Of a DNA stretch of 64,000 nt, positions 46,818 through 58,108 are shown in pieces. The notes under the pieces are model-generated. The model was not told the origin of the DNA, did not search any database, and saw only the letters and a list, made by a program, of their open reading frames with translations. This DNA comes from Lucifuga dentata (taxonomy: Eukaryota > Chordata > Actinopteri > Ophidiiformes > Bythitidae): positions 62,001 through 126,000 of the forward strand of contig VXCM01000764.1 in the NCBI GenBank assembly GCA_014773175.1, given 5' to 3'. A program made the position numbers and the translations under genes. Position 1 is the first letter of the stretch, and the number at the start of each line of letters is the position of its first letter.

Positions 46818-46821
<4 letters not shown>

Positions 46822-46924
46822 TAGAAAAGAAGACAAACAAGCAAGCAAACAAACAAAACAAACAACAGGTTTACTGTCTTGAATGGGGGTGTTATCTTCA
46901 CTTTTAAACTTTTGGCTCAGTTTG

Positions 46925-47000
46925 GTTATTTTTATGATTTATTTATTTACTTACTTATTTATCTATTTATTTATTTATTTATTTATTTATTTATTTTATT
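46925..47000 (+). repeat. (TTTA)n microsatellite
   Basis: An imperfect TTTA/TTAC tetranucleotide array. Confidence 0.85.
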
Positions 47001-47065
47001 TCCTTAGTGTTTTTGTTCTTGTCTGTGGCCTTCTATAGCATTGCATGTTAAACACTTCGTAACTT

Positions 47066-47134
47066 GTGTGTTACGTGTTTGAAAAGTGAATATATTAGGC
47101 TCAAATAAGCAAAATGGCCGGTATGGTCCTTTAA
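47066..47134 (-). mobile_element. TTAA MITE copy 7, single right end only
   Basis: Only the last 60-70 bases are present: GTGAATATATTAGGCTCAAA, CAAAATGGCCGGTATGGTCC and TTTAA. No partner end was found nearby on the left. Confidence 0.75.
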
Positions 47135-49559
47135 GTCATTTTGCTTGTGTGTATACAAACAGCATGTAGTCCCCACTCTAAAAGGTAAACTAAAGGCTTG
47201 TAAAAATGAAATACAATATAATTTCTGAGTTACATTATCACAAAGAGGCTAATTAACACAAAAGCAAAGGTTTAATTACAAAGACATTTATAAGCAGCTA
47301 ATGTAAATATATATATATATATGTTCTGTGTCTGCTTATGTCCAAAAGCATTCCTCAGCTGTTGTTGACATTTATTGGATTTCAGCACCAGGAGGCTTCT
47401 GTGAAAGCACTATGTCCTGTGCATAAAGTACTGTGGTATATTTCTAACTGTACACTCCACAGGGAATGTACTGCAAGGCTGTGTTATGAAATGCAACATG
47501 ATGAAGAGTAGAAAATGATGATGTTGTTTACATAAGTAATGGACAGCATGAAACCTGTCAATCACATCTCAGGATCTGTAATAATAAATTGTAATAATAT
47601 AATAATAAAGCACATTAGCCTTATCATAATGAAACTGTGGAATACAAGGAAATTATTACAGTGAGGTTCAACTACTTCATAATTCAATTTTATTTACATT
47701 TTTGCAAATGAAAATAATTTAAATATAAAGGTTTTGCTGATTAGTAATACTGTCTTATTAAATGATGAGAAAGTATCAAGGCTCATTTCAGCAGAAAAAC
47801 ACTAAGTGGATTACAGCTGATGAAAGAGACACTGATCAAAGGAGATAATTAAAGCATGTCATGATTGATGAATCTATGGATTAAATGGGCTGATAGCGCT
47901 GCTCTTGATTAAATCTGTCCTTGATGATGTGAACTAACATTCATTGTATTCTGTGTTCACTAATTTAATAATAATACTAATTCGCTGACGTCACTGTAAT
48001 TTCCCACGCCCCCTGAATCTACAATGTCCTTTAGCCAGGATAATCAAACAAGAATGGGACAGATATGAAAAAGAAGATAAATAAGCCTCTTTAAAAAGTG
48101 ATGGTTTGGTAAATTTAGCAACAAGGACCTGACTGCGCATTTTTCATCTTGCTTTGTGAATTTTTGGGTGTGTTTGACCCATATTCAACTAACTCTGAGA
48201 TGTTGTTCATTAAATGAGAGTGATTAGATCTGACCTATCACATAACATACAGTATATCTTGTGAATAAAATCAAAATTTAAACATTTTCAGTGGTTAGAC
48301 TGGAGCACCATTTTCACTTATTTTTATTATTTAGAGTGTTTGTCTAATCTAGATTTTAGTTCAGTCAAAGGAGCTATTCTTTGATTATGAACATCGCAAC
48401 ATACAGTATTTTATATATTTATAAAAATGTGGCCTGGGGATACACAAAAGTTTTCACAGCAGTCACTTAATGAAAGAAAATGCAAATTGTCAGCATTTGA
48501 CTTGACCTGAAATATGGGTCACCAGACCAGTGTATAAAAACCATTTGATGTCAAAAAACAGGTGGTGCTTTTACCACCACCTTCAAATATGTGCACACTC
48601 ATTATTGCTCTCTATTAGACATGCCATCTGTTTATGCTTTTACCATTGGATATGCTCGTGAGTGTGTATTTTTAGGCTTTGTCACGTTTGTCACATTGTA
48701 ATAGAGCTGCTGTCTGCCAGCTGATATAAATACACTTGGCTGTTGAGCTTGGATGGATAATTTCCAGACTCAGCATGTGGAAAAATAGAACAGAGCTGCT
48801 CAGTTTCGGTGTTGTTCGTCATCAATCCTCTCTGAGAACATTTTTTTTTCTAACATTTCTGACCCCCATAGATTTAATAGAATGATAGGAACAATGGTTG
48901 AAGAGGAAGGAAAGGGGAAAAAAAGGGGGAAAGGGAAAATGCCAGAGATGTCAGGGTGAGTAAATGAAGAAAGCTGGAGGGGGTGTGGCCAATGGAAGGG
49001 GGAGGGGTTACAGGAAAGAGAGAGAGGAAGGAATGGGGGGCAGGGATGTGTAAACATGTTTATGGTGTGTGGTTACTTTTAGTTTAGGGTGTAGCAACAT
49101 TTAGAATAAAATTGGAGCACAGAAAGGCCAGTGGTATAAATAGAAACACAGCACTGAGCTCCAAGCAAGGCTAAATGTGTGGGGCACTACTCATCACATG
49201 AAAATAACTGCATAAAAGGTATTTGGCTGTAGATGGTGCTGTGAAAGGTCAGAGAAACTGACCTCTGTGACATCACAAGGGTTACATTGTGTTGGTGCTG
49301 AAGACTACAAAATTAAAAACTGTTTTGCACATTCAGCTCTGTCAAGCTCTGTCATTAGTTTTCAACACAACACAAAGTAACTCTTGTGATGTCAAAAGCG
49401 GCAGTTGCCCTGACGATGCATATCTCACTGCAGCCATAAAGGCCGTACCTGTTGTGACATACTGAATAATGATCTCCATCACCAATATAATGAACCTGAC
49501 ATGTAAAATCAGTAGATTTGCCCTTTAACCTGAGACAGATTTTCTTTCATCTCATACTG

Positions 49560-50027
49560 TTCGTGTAGTGCTGAGGAGTTTTCCTTTACATGATAAACTG
49601 ATCAACATCCAATCTTTTTTTGGTATATTTTCTGATACCGTCATGAATCTGCATTTCTTTACCTGTCCATTAGTTGTCACCTTTGTTTTTCTTTGTGTTC
49701 CTTTGTTCCATATCGGTTGTTTGTTCTGTGTTTTTCCCTCCATCAGCTGCTACTCAATTGTAATCACTCCATATATTCCTGCCCGGTTCTTGTGTTCTTA
49801 TGTGCTTGTTTTCCTCGTGCTCTTGTGTTCCTGCCTTTGTTTTATGGTTTGATTCTCATATTTTTGTCATTGCCCATTTTGGATTATCCGCCTGGTTTTT
49901 GGAAGTCCATCCTGCCTCACTTGCCTGCCTTGCATTTTGGCCTGCACTTTCATTAAAGCCTATTTATTCACATTACACCATCTGAGCCTGCAATTGAGTC
50001 TTCACACCCATGAAACACCCGTGACAG
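49560..50027 (+). mobile_element. Possible LTR-type or other retroelement end
   Basis: A pyrimidine-rich segment with repeated TTGTGTTC and CTTGTGTT words is followed by CATTAAAGCCTATTTATTC, CACCATCTGAGCCTGCAATTG and CACCCGTGACAG. That order (poly(A)-like signal, short tail, GTGACA) resembles the end of fish LTRs. I found neither a matching left border with a target duplication nor coding sequence, so this is tentative. Confidence 0.3.
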
Positions 50028-50222
50028 ATAATTAAAGACAGTATTTGATTGCAAATTTGTGCTATTTTGAGCCGTTATAAATTTAGATAAGGAGGTCTGT
50101 GGAAAAAGTAACTGGAGCTGAGCTTGAAGGGTGTTTTATTGCAAATGCAGTTTAGCTTGTTTATAGCTTTTGGCAGGAGAGGATGGGATGTATCACTAAA
50201 TCCATTTGGAACACCCCCCAAC

Positions 50223-50225
<3 letters not shown>

Positions 50226-50261
<36 letters not shown>
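50226..50261 (+). repeat. (AG)n microsatellite
   Basis: An uninterrupted AG tract of about 35 bases. Confidence 0.9.
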
Positions 50262-50264
<3 letters not shown>

Positions 50265-51933
50265 AAGTGGGTTAGGAAAGGAGGGCAAAGTTTCTGCATA
50301 GTTTTGGTGTTTTCTCACAGCTCTCAGGCAGGCAGGGATTACTTTACATTACTCCAGTGGCTCATACAAAGACATGATAATTCAAAGCAAACCACAATGT
50401 ACATCATAGGTTTAGCTTTGATATGCTTTCAATTTCCTGATGATATACCATACAGACAGAGATGCTGAAGATGCTTTGTTCTGAAAATGGAGCTGCAGTC
50501 TACAGAGCCTCATTACAAATCCTCCTCTGTGTCAACAGAGCTAACAGGCCCTGCAGAGTTTATTTTGCCAGACAGTGTGAGCTTGAACAGAGACACAAAG
50601 CGAGCAGAGCCGACCTGGACCAGTTTAGACCAGTTTGTCTGAGGTCATTGCTTTCATGCTATTGTTTCAGGACCTCTGCAGTCCCGCTGTTATGACTAAA
50701 CCAGGTCTCCACCCAATAAAAAAAGAACCTGAAGTAGACATCATGATTGACTGATTTGCACTTTTTAACAGGAGCAGGATACTTGTTTTCCCTCTCAAGT
50801 TTTGTGTTTATTTGTGACAGCTTGGATTTTATTGTTTCACACCTCATTTGCCATTTCTCTCTCAAATGTGTTTCATGTGTGACCCACTGTCTCCAGTGGG
50901 AGTCAATCCAATGCTGTTTCATCTACGTATGACTCCAAAGTCGGTGTATTCCTCAGCCATCTTCAGTGCTGGTGAGCTTGCGTGACCAGAGAGGCTATAA
51001 GAAAAAACTGAAGGACAAATCTAAAAAAAAAAAAAAAAAAAAAAAAACAAACTCACCGAAGCAAAAAAATAATGCTGAATTTAACACAACATCTTTATGC
51101 AAATATATTGTACTTTTCCTACTTGAGTGAATCTAATGAGTTATTTACTGCATGACTCCATTGAAATAAACTAAATTCTTCTCTCCTTTTCACTCTCTGC
51201 AACTTTGTCTCCTCTTTTTCTCTTTCTCTCTCTCTCCCTCCATATCTGTGTGTAGGAAACAATGGTAGCATGTTATGTAAGAATGTTGCCTTCTCTATCT
51301 AATCTGAGGAGAATTTCAAACAGCTAAATTCACAGACAGAGAGAGAAGCATGATATAAGCCTAAAAGTACAAAGAAATAAAGTTGTTTGTTCTTCCTCCA
51401 ATTTTATGACTTTCATTTGACATTTCAAAAAGCTACAGGTTTAAAGTAGCATAAATATGACATTTCCACTCATCTGTATCATTTCTTTCCAAACACCTAC
51501 TAAGTTAAACATTTTCCTTTCTCCCTTCAGTTTAATAATTGTACAATTACCAGAGAAAAGCAGTGGTAATGAACAGTGACCTTTGACCTGGAGCTTATTA
51601 TAAACTCACACCCAGTCTACCTACAGTAAGACATGAGATAAGCTCTTTGTGTATTGTCTAGAACAGAATAAGGCAAGAACTTTTATGTGTTTATTTTAGC
51701 ACTGGAGGAAACATCTTTGAAAGGATCACAGAGGCTCAAGTTAGCTTATCTGCAGTCAGTATGACTATAAACCAGAAGAATTTTACTCAAGAAAACGACA
51801 AAAACTATTTTTTTTTTTTTTTTTTTTTTTTACTGGGGAAAACATGAGGCTAGAGCTCCTCCTAGAGTTTTTTAAAGGTCTGTACATTTCTAAGCATTTC
51901 TAGGTATGTGCACATTACATTTGTCAAATTGTG

Positions 51934-51935
<2 letters not shown>

Positions 51936-51995
<60 letters not shown>
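51936..51995 (+). repeat. (TATC)n microsatellite
   Basis: About 14-15 perfect tetranucleotide units, then CTACCTACAG. Long and pure, so probably polymorphic between individuals. It is about 290 bases upstream of the snx15 start codon. Confidence 0.95.
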
Positions 51996-51996
<1 letters not shown>

Positions 51997-52140
51997 CCTA
52001 CAGTATCGACAGGAAAATTGATGGCAATGATTGGGAAAGTTTTTTCTTTGAATAGTCATAGTAGTAAACAGAAATGACTTGATTTCAATTCTAAGGGGAA
52101 AAATATTAAAGAATGGGACATTAAAGTTCCGTAAAGGCTG

Positions 52141-52283
52141 TACGCAGCTATCATACGTCATCGCGCACGTGTTACGTCACAACCAGGAAGCGAGCGGAGA
52201 GGGGGGGGCACTGAAGAATCATAACAGGCGGCTCGATTCATCCCCTGAAACACGCTGTTTATCTACCGGTAAAGAAAATAACC
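52141..52283 (+). promoter_or_regulatory. snx15: snx15 promoter and 5' UTR
   Basis: CpG-rich and TATA-less. TACGTCA at 52154-52160 and TTACGTCA at 52172-52179 are CRE-like. CACGTG at 52166-52171 is an E-box. CAGGAAG at 52183-52189 is an ETS-type core. Such clusters are typical of housekeeping promoters. A run of nine Gs follows near 52201-52208. The start site is not defined, but the ATG at 52284 lies about 95 bases after the ETS core. Confidence 0.6.
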
Positions 52284-55200
52284 ATGTCACGGAAGCCTAA
52301 GGAGGAATATTACCGGTTCTTCTCTGTCACCGACCCACGGACACACGAGAAGGGACACACGGAATACAAAGTGTCAGCAAGGGTTGGTTTTTTCATTCTG
52401 TATCACCTATACGAGCACTGATACGCTTTATTTCTCTAACTGTAATTTTGGCGAATTTTCTTCTGATTTACTTCCACGTTTTGTCTTTCTAATAACTTTA
52501 CTGAAATGTTGGAAAATCACATCAGTCGGCTTTTCATAACAGGACAAAAACCTTTTTAGTCCCATCAACAGCCACAATGGCTCATTTATTCTGAGGCTGC
52601 TATGGTGCTCAAGTGAAAGAGAGAGCTTGTGATTCAACTCATGAGCTCTTACACCCTATTACACACACACACACACACACACACATTGCCCTTTGAAAAA
52701 CAGAGTGCAGGTGTGACGATTACAGTAAACATGTATTTGAGTTGATACCTCTTCTTCCCTTTCTGCTTTACAGTTTGTGTCGAAGCTCCATCCAGAGGAC
52801 GTGAAGGAGGTGGTGGTGTGGAGGAGGTTTTCAGAGCTCAAGAAGCTCCACGGGGAGTTGGCATACACACACAGGAACCTGTTCAGAAGAGAAGAAGAGT
52901 TTCCACCTTTTCCTCGTGCACAACTTTTTGGTACAAAGATGTTGATATACTGTAGATACATACAGCACGTTTTCTGGTGACTTTTACTGGTATGTGGTCA
53001 CCAGCTGCTCAGATTAATATTGAACAGTGTGTTTGTTGCCTTACAGATGGTAAGAAAAAATAAAAAAAAAACACCCCAGACATCAGAACACAAAGATCAT
53101 AGCTTTTCTTTGAAAGAGAGGGCTGGTTAGCTCAGTTGGTTAGAGCGTGGTGCTAATCAAGCTAAGGTCCTGGGTTCAAACCCTGTACGGGTTTGTCTAG
53201 TTGTTAATTGAAACACTTTATTTGGAACATTCATGCCACCGTTACATATGATGCACATACTGATACATACGTTGCATATGATAAATAAAGATTATATATT
53301 CCATGTTGATGTCTGTAGGCTAACTCTGGTGGTTTTAGAGCTCACTTTTTTTTTTTTTGTCATTTTTGATTTAAAAAAAAAAACTACTGGCCAAATGAAT
53401 GTCTTTTTGTGCCCATTGTTCCTTTTTGCCTGTGTTCAGTATGTCATCAGGATGTTTGAGACATTTCCCCTTGACACATTTTGCAACATTTGCAACTGGT
53501 GAACTTGCAATTCAGGCAGCAACTACTCTAAATAACTGTATATTTTTTTAATGAACTAGGTGTGTACATCAGGACACCGTCTCGTTTATGATACTGAATG
53601 TTTGACCCTCGTTTGTTTCTGTTTCAGGCAGGTTCGATGAGGCTGTGATTGAGGAGAGGAGGAAGGCTGCAGAGGGCATGTTTCTGTTCACTACCAGCAT
53701 ACCTGCTCTCTACAATAGCCCGCAACTAAAGGATTTCTTCAGGGTGAGAAACACACTCATACACACACACAAAAATAGAAACAGAGACACACCTGAGAAA
53801 TCTAAAATCTTATCACAATCCCTGTCTCTCTATTCTCTCCCTGCTTTTCTTCTTGATACTCCATTTTTGCTGCACCTCCTTCCTCTTTCTCCCACCCCAC
53901 CTCACCCCTCCAGGGCGGGGAAGTCACAAGACCTCTGGATCCCTNCTCTCTATTCTCTCCCTGCTTTTCTTCTTGATACTCCATTTTTGCTGCACCTCTT
54001 TCCTCTTTCTCCCACCCCACCTCACCCCTCCAGGGCGGGGAAGTCACAAGACCTCTGGATCCCTCCCCTCTTTCCTCTGCTGGGCCTCTGCCTCCCCCAC
54101 TCATCCCTCTCCCTAAGCGAAGGGCCTCAGATTGTGAGCCTGCGGAGGAGGAGGAAGGGAGGGAGGCTCCCACTTTACCCCAGGACCTGGGCTCCAACCT
54201 GGGCTTAGAGCTGGGCGAGCCTGAGTTGGCAGCTGAGGCTTACAATGAGATGGGCTCTCCAAGAGAAGAAGAAGAACCAGAGGAGCTTAGTGATGTAGAG
54301 CTAGATAACAGAGGTACACGTTGGAGATCAAACGGATCAGAAAACATGCAGATGCATTTTTAATATGTTGCAGTTACATCCACATCTCTCAGAGCATCTC
54401 AGTGCTTAGTAACTTTATGCATTTTCTGTTTCTTCACCTCCAGTCCCTTCTCCTGACCCATCACCAGCCAGAACCCTTCAGTCACAAGAGTCCCAGGAAG
54501 AATTTGATTCTTTGTTTGACTCTGTGGCCGTGGAGCAAGTCCAACCCATGAGAGAGGAAGGTCCACCTCCACTGTCCGATAATGACTTGGCTGTGTTTGA
54601 TCCCTGCTACAAACAAGGTAAAAGTGAATTTGTGTGATATATAAAATAATACCACTGCTCTCATTCCTGGTAGACTACGTAATGTTTTTAAAAATATTCA
54701 GACTTTTTGGCAACTGCAATATTGCATCATCTGAAAATTAGACATTTTTTCAGTTTTTATGGTCTTGTTGGCTACAGGGTGACAAGTGTAGAGTGTAACT
54801 AAATTTTCTTCATATCCTTATTTATTTTCACCCATCCCATCCTGGTCTCATGACCTTTGTCACTGGTAATTCCAGTTTATTTCCAATCCCTTTTCAATGC
54901 CATGTAATTGTTATCCATGTTAAATATTACAATTTTTTTTTTCCAAAGAACAGCTGTTAGATGATAATATAATGATTTTGTTATGTTATGCGGTATAACA
55001 GAAATTCAATAAAATAAAATAAATAACCCTCAATGCGGTAAATATTTAATTCTTACTAATCTACCGAATACTTCTAAAAATACATGGCGCACGTTTTTTC
55101 TGTACTTTTGAAATCATTTTCTTTCACATCTCTTCTCTCTCTATTTCAGATAGATCCCATTCCTCCACTGACCACTCAGAATTGTTCACACTGCCTTTAG

Positions 55201-56735
55201 ACAGTCTGGATGGAGGGGAGGCGGGCTATTTAAGCCAAGCAGCCAATGAGTTAACGGCAGCCATGGCGAAGGAGAAGGAGGGAGAATTCAGTTCCGCCAT
55301 TCTCCGATACAGGACAGCGGTGGATATCTTGATCTCTGGAGTCCAGGGTGAGAAAGACAGACCAGGACGGAGATTAGAGATTAGAAAAAGGATTCAGTTT
55401 AGCATTTAGCATCCATTATTAGATGTTTGCTGTTACAAAAGGGCTAAAAAAATGTAAAGTGAGCATTTTCTTTAACACATAAAACATTAAAGGGACAGTT
55501 TTGATTTTCTGCTCATATACCGCCAAGCTTAGAAATACACGTCACATACACACAAACACACATATGTGAGCACATAGCAAAGCAAATGTGGCGTGTGAGC
55601 ATTGACCCTAATGTAAAATCAGTGCAAGACTGGTTTGTTCCAGTGGCTGCCATTCCACTGCGCTTTGCTCTGCTATAAAAGTGCAACAAGCCACAAATAA
55701 GTCACTCATTAGTGAGTCGTCTTATGCTGCTTTGTTGCTACTGCTGGTAGCGTGGCCGAGTGGTCTAAGGCGCTGGATTAAGGCTCCAGTCTCTTCGGGG
55801 GCGTGGGTTCGAATCCCACCGCTGCCAANGTCTAAGGCGCTGGATTAAGGCTCCAGTCTCTTCGGGGGCGTGGGTTCGAATCCCACCGCTGCCAAGAAGT
55901 TTTTCAGATTGTGTGTACTGGGTGAAGTTTAGATTATATGCAAAGGTTAAAGTCAATGCGGCGTGTCATGATGTTGCAAAACAACTGCAGCAAACAGGTT
56001 AGGGACTACGGCCCCTCAAAGTGTTCTTATGGATAAAGAAATAGGAGTATTTTTGGAGGAAAACTGCAAAATTAATCCTTTGAACCAATACTTTGGCAGT
56101 GATTAATAAGTGACTGCGTGATTATGACATACATTTCATTTTTTAAATTATTTTAATGATTGAAAGATATATTTTTCTAACCTTCCCTCTCTGTCTCTAT
56201 GTCAGTGGTTCTCAAACTTTTGTACCTTTGCTCAAATCAGAGCATATAAGTACCTCCTCAACAACTCTTAAAAAATGACAGAAAAAACCTGTGCTGCACT
56301 TAAAATTGAGCATAAAAAGTCTGCGATACAAAATGAGTATAGCGTACACGAGTCGAGTTTTCAGCAATAAAGGAAAAGAGTAAAATTAAAACTTTTAAAG
56401 ATCTTTTTCTTAATGAAAACTATTTTATTTTTTGGATAAATTGTCACAATAACAGAATTTCCATTGATTTCAATTGTTTTGATTCTCTGCAGGAACTTCT
56501 AATAATTTGACAAACCACCAGAGGGCGCTCCAACTAACACTAGTGGTACATGTACCACAGCCACATCAGGGTTAATAACAGTAGAAGAATAATTTATCTG
56601 TCTCTCTGTCCAGGAGATCCGGATCCGAGCCGCAGGGAGTCAGTGAAAAGAAGGACAGCCCAGTACCTGAAGCACGCTGAGATGTTAGTCGACAGGCACT
56701 CCTCACCCACACACACACACGAACAGAATCTATAG
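52284..56735 (+). CDS. snx15: Sorting nexin-15 (PX and MIT domains)
   Basis: SNX15 binds phosphoinositides on endosomes and affects trafficking between endosomes, the Golgi and the cell surface. Coding exons: 52284-52382, 52774-52930, 53628-53743, 54034-54313, 54444-54617, 55150-55347, 56614-56735. Lengths sum to 1146 bases, 381 residues plus stop; human SNX15 is about 340. The PX domain fills residues about 1-124 (SVTDPRTHEKGHTEYKV; VVVWRRFSELKKLHGEL; YTHRNLFRREEEFPPFPRAQ, which includes the proline-rich loop; IPALYNSPQLKDFFR). The middle, exons 4-5, is acidic and Pro/Ser-rich. The MIT domain is about 298-372 (YLSQAANELTAAMAKEKEGE; AQYLKHAEMLVDRH). The first intron has donor AGG|GTTGGT, weaker than consensus. 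One copy of a duplicated exon-4 start (53914-53944) must be ignored. Introns carry a tRNA-Leu, a tRNA-Ile relic and an inverted-end element. Confidence 0.95.
53121..53194 (+). tRNA. Degenerate tRNA-Ile(AAT)-like gene
   Basis: GGCTGGTTAGCTCAGTTGG matches the D-arm side (A box) of tRNA-Ile. The anticodon region reads GTGCTAATCAAGC, with AAT in place. The T arm reads GGGTTCAAACCC, a good B box. The anticodon stem has a mismatch, and the acceptor stem relies on G-T pairs and a mismatch, so this is probably a pseudogene or tRNA-derived relic. It lies in the snx15 intron between coding exons 2 and 3, in the same orientation. Confidence 0.6.
53826..54064. repeat. 119-bp duplication around an N at the snx15 exon 4 border
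   Basis: Bases 53826-53944 recur at 53946-54064 around an N at 53945. There is one visible difference, C at 53879 against T at 53999. Both copies include the acceptor CCCCTCCAG and the first 31 bases of exon 4. Only the second copy continues into the full exon. Confidence 0.92.
55746..55827 (+). tRNA. tRNA-Leu (anticodon AAG)
   Basis: 82 bases. The acceptor strands GGTAGCG and CGCTGCC pair fully, allowing T-G. The D arm is GTGGCCGAGTGG. The anticodon stem-loop is CTGGA-TTAAGGC-TCCAG with AAG at 55780-55782. A long variable arm typical of leucine tRNAs follows, and the T arm is GTGGGTTCGAATCCCAC. No CCA is encoded, as usual in eukaryotes. It is a plausible functional gene, in the last intron of snx15 on the same strand. 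A run of four or more Ts for termination is present shortly after, in AAGTTTTTC. Confidence 0.92.
55763..55895. repeat. 66-bp duplication of the tRNA-Leu 3' part around an N
   Basis: Bases 55763-55828 recur at 55830-55895 around an N at 55829. The second piece lacks the first 17 bases of the tRNA, so it should not be counted as another gene. Confidence 0.92.
56203..56560. mobile_element. Inverted-end element relic, CAGTGGTTCTCAAAC type
   Basis: The start CAGTGGTTCTCAAAC matches the element at 22422. The far end, CTAGTGGTACATGTACCACAG, resembles the subterminal part of the same family, but the final GAGAACCACTG is missing. It lies in the last snx15 intron, just before the last coding exon. 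Confidence 0.6.
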
Positions 56736-56780
56736 ACACATGCACACACAAATACAACACTAATATATACATAATGACAG

Positions 56781-56786
56781 ATTAAA
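56781..56786 (+). terminator. snx15: Candidate snx15 poly(A) signal
   Basis: ATTAAA, the commonest variant signal, 46 bases after the stop codon, with GGGTTGTG about 18 bases later as a possible GU-rich element. This would give an unusually short 3' UTR; a later signal is possible. Confidence 0.4.
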
Positions 56787-56789
56787 GCC

Positions 56790-57780
56790 AAGTAAACTCA
56801 GGGTTGTGACACACATATGCGCGCACACATCTCACATTGTTATGCAGACATACACACTCACTCTTGGTAATGACAAACACGTGAACACACTCACAAAACA
56901 GCCAACACAAACAGTGACACAATATTCACAAGTACAAACTCATTCAGGTTCAAAAGGCACACAAGACACAACACACACACGTTCCTGAGGCACACTACAC
57001 ACTTCAGACTGTGATTTTTACTGCCTTGAATTCTTAAAATCGGAGATCTACAACATCTGAATAACTGGAATCAGAAAGTAATGGTAACATTAATAGATTA
57101 AAGTATTACTTAAGGTATCTCTCTCTTTCTTTCTCTCTCTCTCTCTCTCTCGCTCTCTCTCTCTCTCGTTCTCTCTCTCCACTGTTTTCCTGTTGAATTC
57201 AACAATGTGTATGTATATCAGTAATTTACATTTTGCAGAAGAAATTATTTGTTAATAAATATGATTTTAAGTTAAGTCAATAAGATATCTTTTTTCTTGC
57301 TTAAGGTTTGAAAGTTTAGTTCATTTGACTTTGTAATTGTAACCTTTGGATTACATGACCAGATTATAAATATAACCACAGGCCAGGAGTATAAACTCAT
57401 TCATCAACATCAGAATCGGGTACTAATGCAAATATTTCTTTTTATGACACATAGTAACATTCTACTTTATAGCTCAGGAGTTACAGGTACTTTTCTGTTG
57501 GAAAAGGGTGAGCAGCTCCCAAATTTTTGGTGAGTTTGCTTTGTTCTTGCTGATATGTTATGGCTGATCTACTAATGTAACCAGGAGATATTTTAAAATA
57601 AATTTAATTTCAATAATCTGTAACAAATTTGATGAATCAGCCTAATGTTAGGAACCCATCCATTGCATGATTGCAGTTGTTAGACAGTACCTCTGGGGGG
57701 CGCTGTTGACTACTGGATAATATTATTGCAGCTACTGCATCTGCTTGAACTTGTTACCCCTGTTTGCCCCATTTAAAAAT
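56790..57780. other. Noncoding stretch downstream of snx15
   Basis: CA-rich but imperfect sequence to about 57000, a CT tract at about 57119-57178, then A/T-rich DNA. Nothing coding was recognised. Confidence 0.5.
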
Positions 57781-57819
57781 CAGATTCATTACATAAATTC
57801 GTTTTCCTCACCTGAGGAC

Positions 57820-57984
57820 GAAAAAAAAGAGTTTTTATTATGCAAAGCAGATAATTGCTCGTCATAATTAACCAATGGAGGAAAGGAGCTGATTGAGGGA
57901 GAAAGGGGGGTGTGAAAGGGAGGAAATAGAGGAAAACAGAGATCACTGCTGTAGAGCAAAATCTGAGATGGAGGAGTGACGGGC
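57820..57984. repeat. Duplicated block, first copy (repeated at 58900)
   Basis: GCAAAGCAGATAATTGCTCG, GAGGGAGAAAGG and AAAATCTGAGATGGAGG occur in the same order, with divergence, at about 58901-59045. This copy lies directly upstream of the second tRNA-Leu, so it is part of an old local duplication of tRNA-bearing modules. Confidence 0.65.
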
Positions 57985-58066
57985 TGTAGTGTGGCTGAGC
58001 GGTCTAAGGCGCTGGATTAAGACTCCAGTCTCTTTGGGGGCGTGGGTTTGAATCCCACCGCTGCCA
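57985..58066 (+). tRNA. Second tRNA-Leu(AAG)-like copy, diverged
   Basis: Same layout as the tRNA at 55746, with anticodon loop TTAAGAC and stem CTGGA/TCCAG. Changes: the acceptor starts TGTAGTG, which mispairs at the first position, and the T loop has GGGTTTGAATCCC in place of GGGTTCGAATCCC, altering the conserved C of the B box. It may be weakly transcribed or a pseudogene. Its 3' flank (TTTTTCAGACTG) still resembles that of the first copy. Confidence 0.7.
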
Positions 58067-58108
58067 AGACATTTTTCAGACTGCATGTGCTGTTTGAAGA
58101 GATGGAAG

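Larger units (their letters stand above)
47135..52140. other. Intergenic stretch between slc3a2 and snx15
   Basis: No coding exon was recognised. It holds an AG microsatellite at 50226-50261, an A run near 51024-51047, a T run near 51809-51830, a (TATC)n array at 51936-51995, and a possible retroelement end at about 49560-50027. The two genes are divergent (slc3a2 left, snx15 right), so regulatory DNA of both could lie here. Confidence 0.5.

Noticed and set aside
47880..47945. TGATGA/CTGA words suggesting a C/D snoRNA near slc3a2
   Set aside because: C and D box spacing and terminal stem pairing are not convincing by eye.
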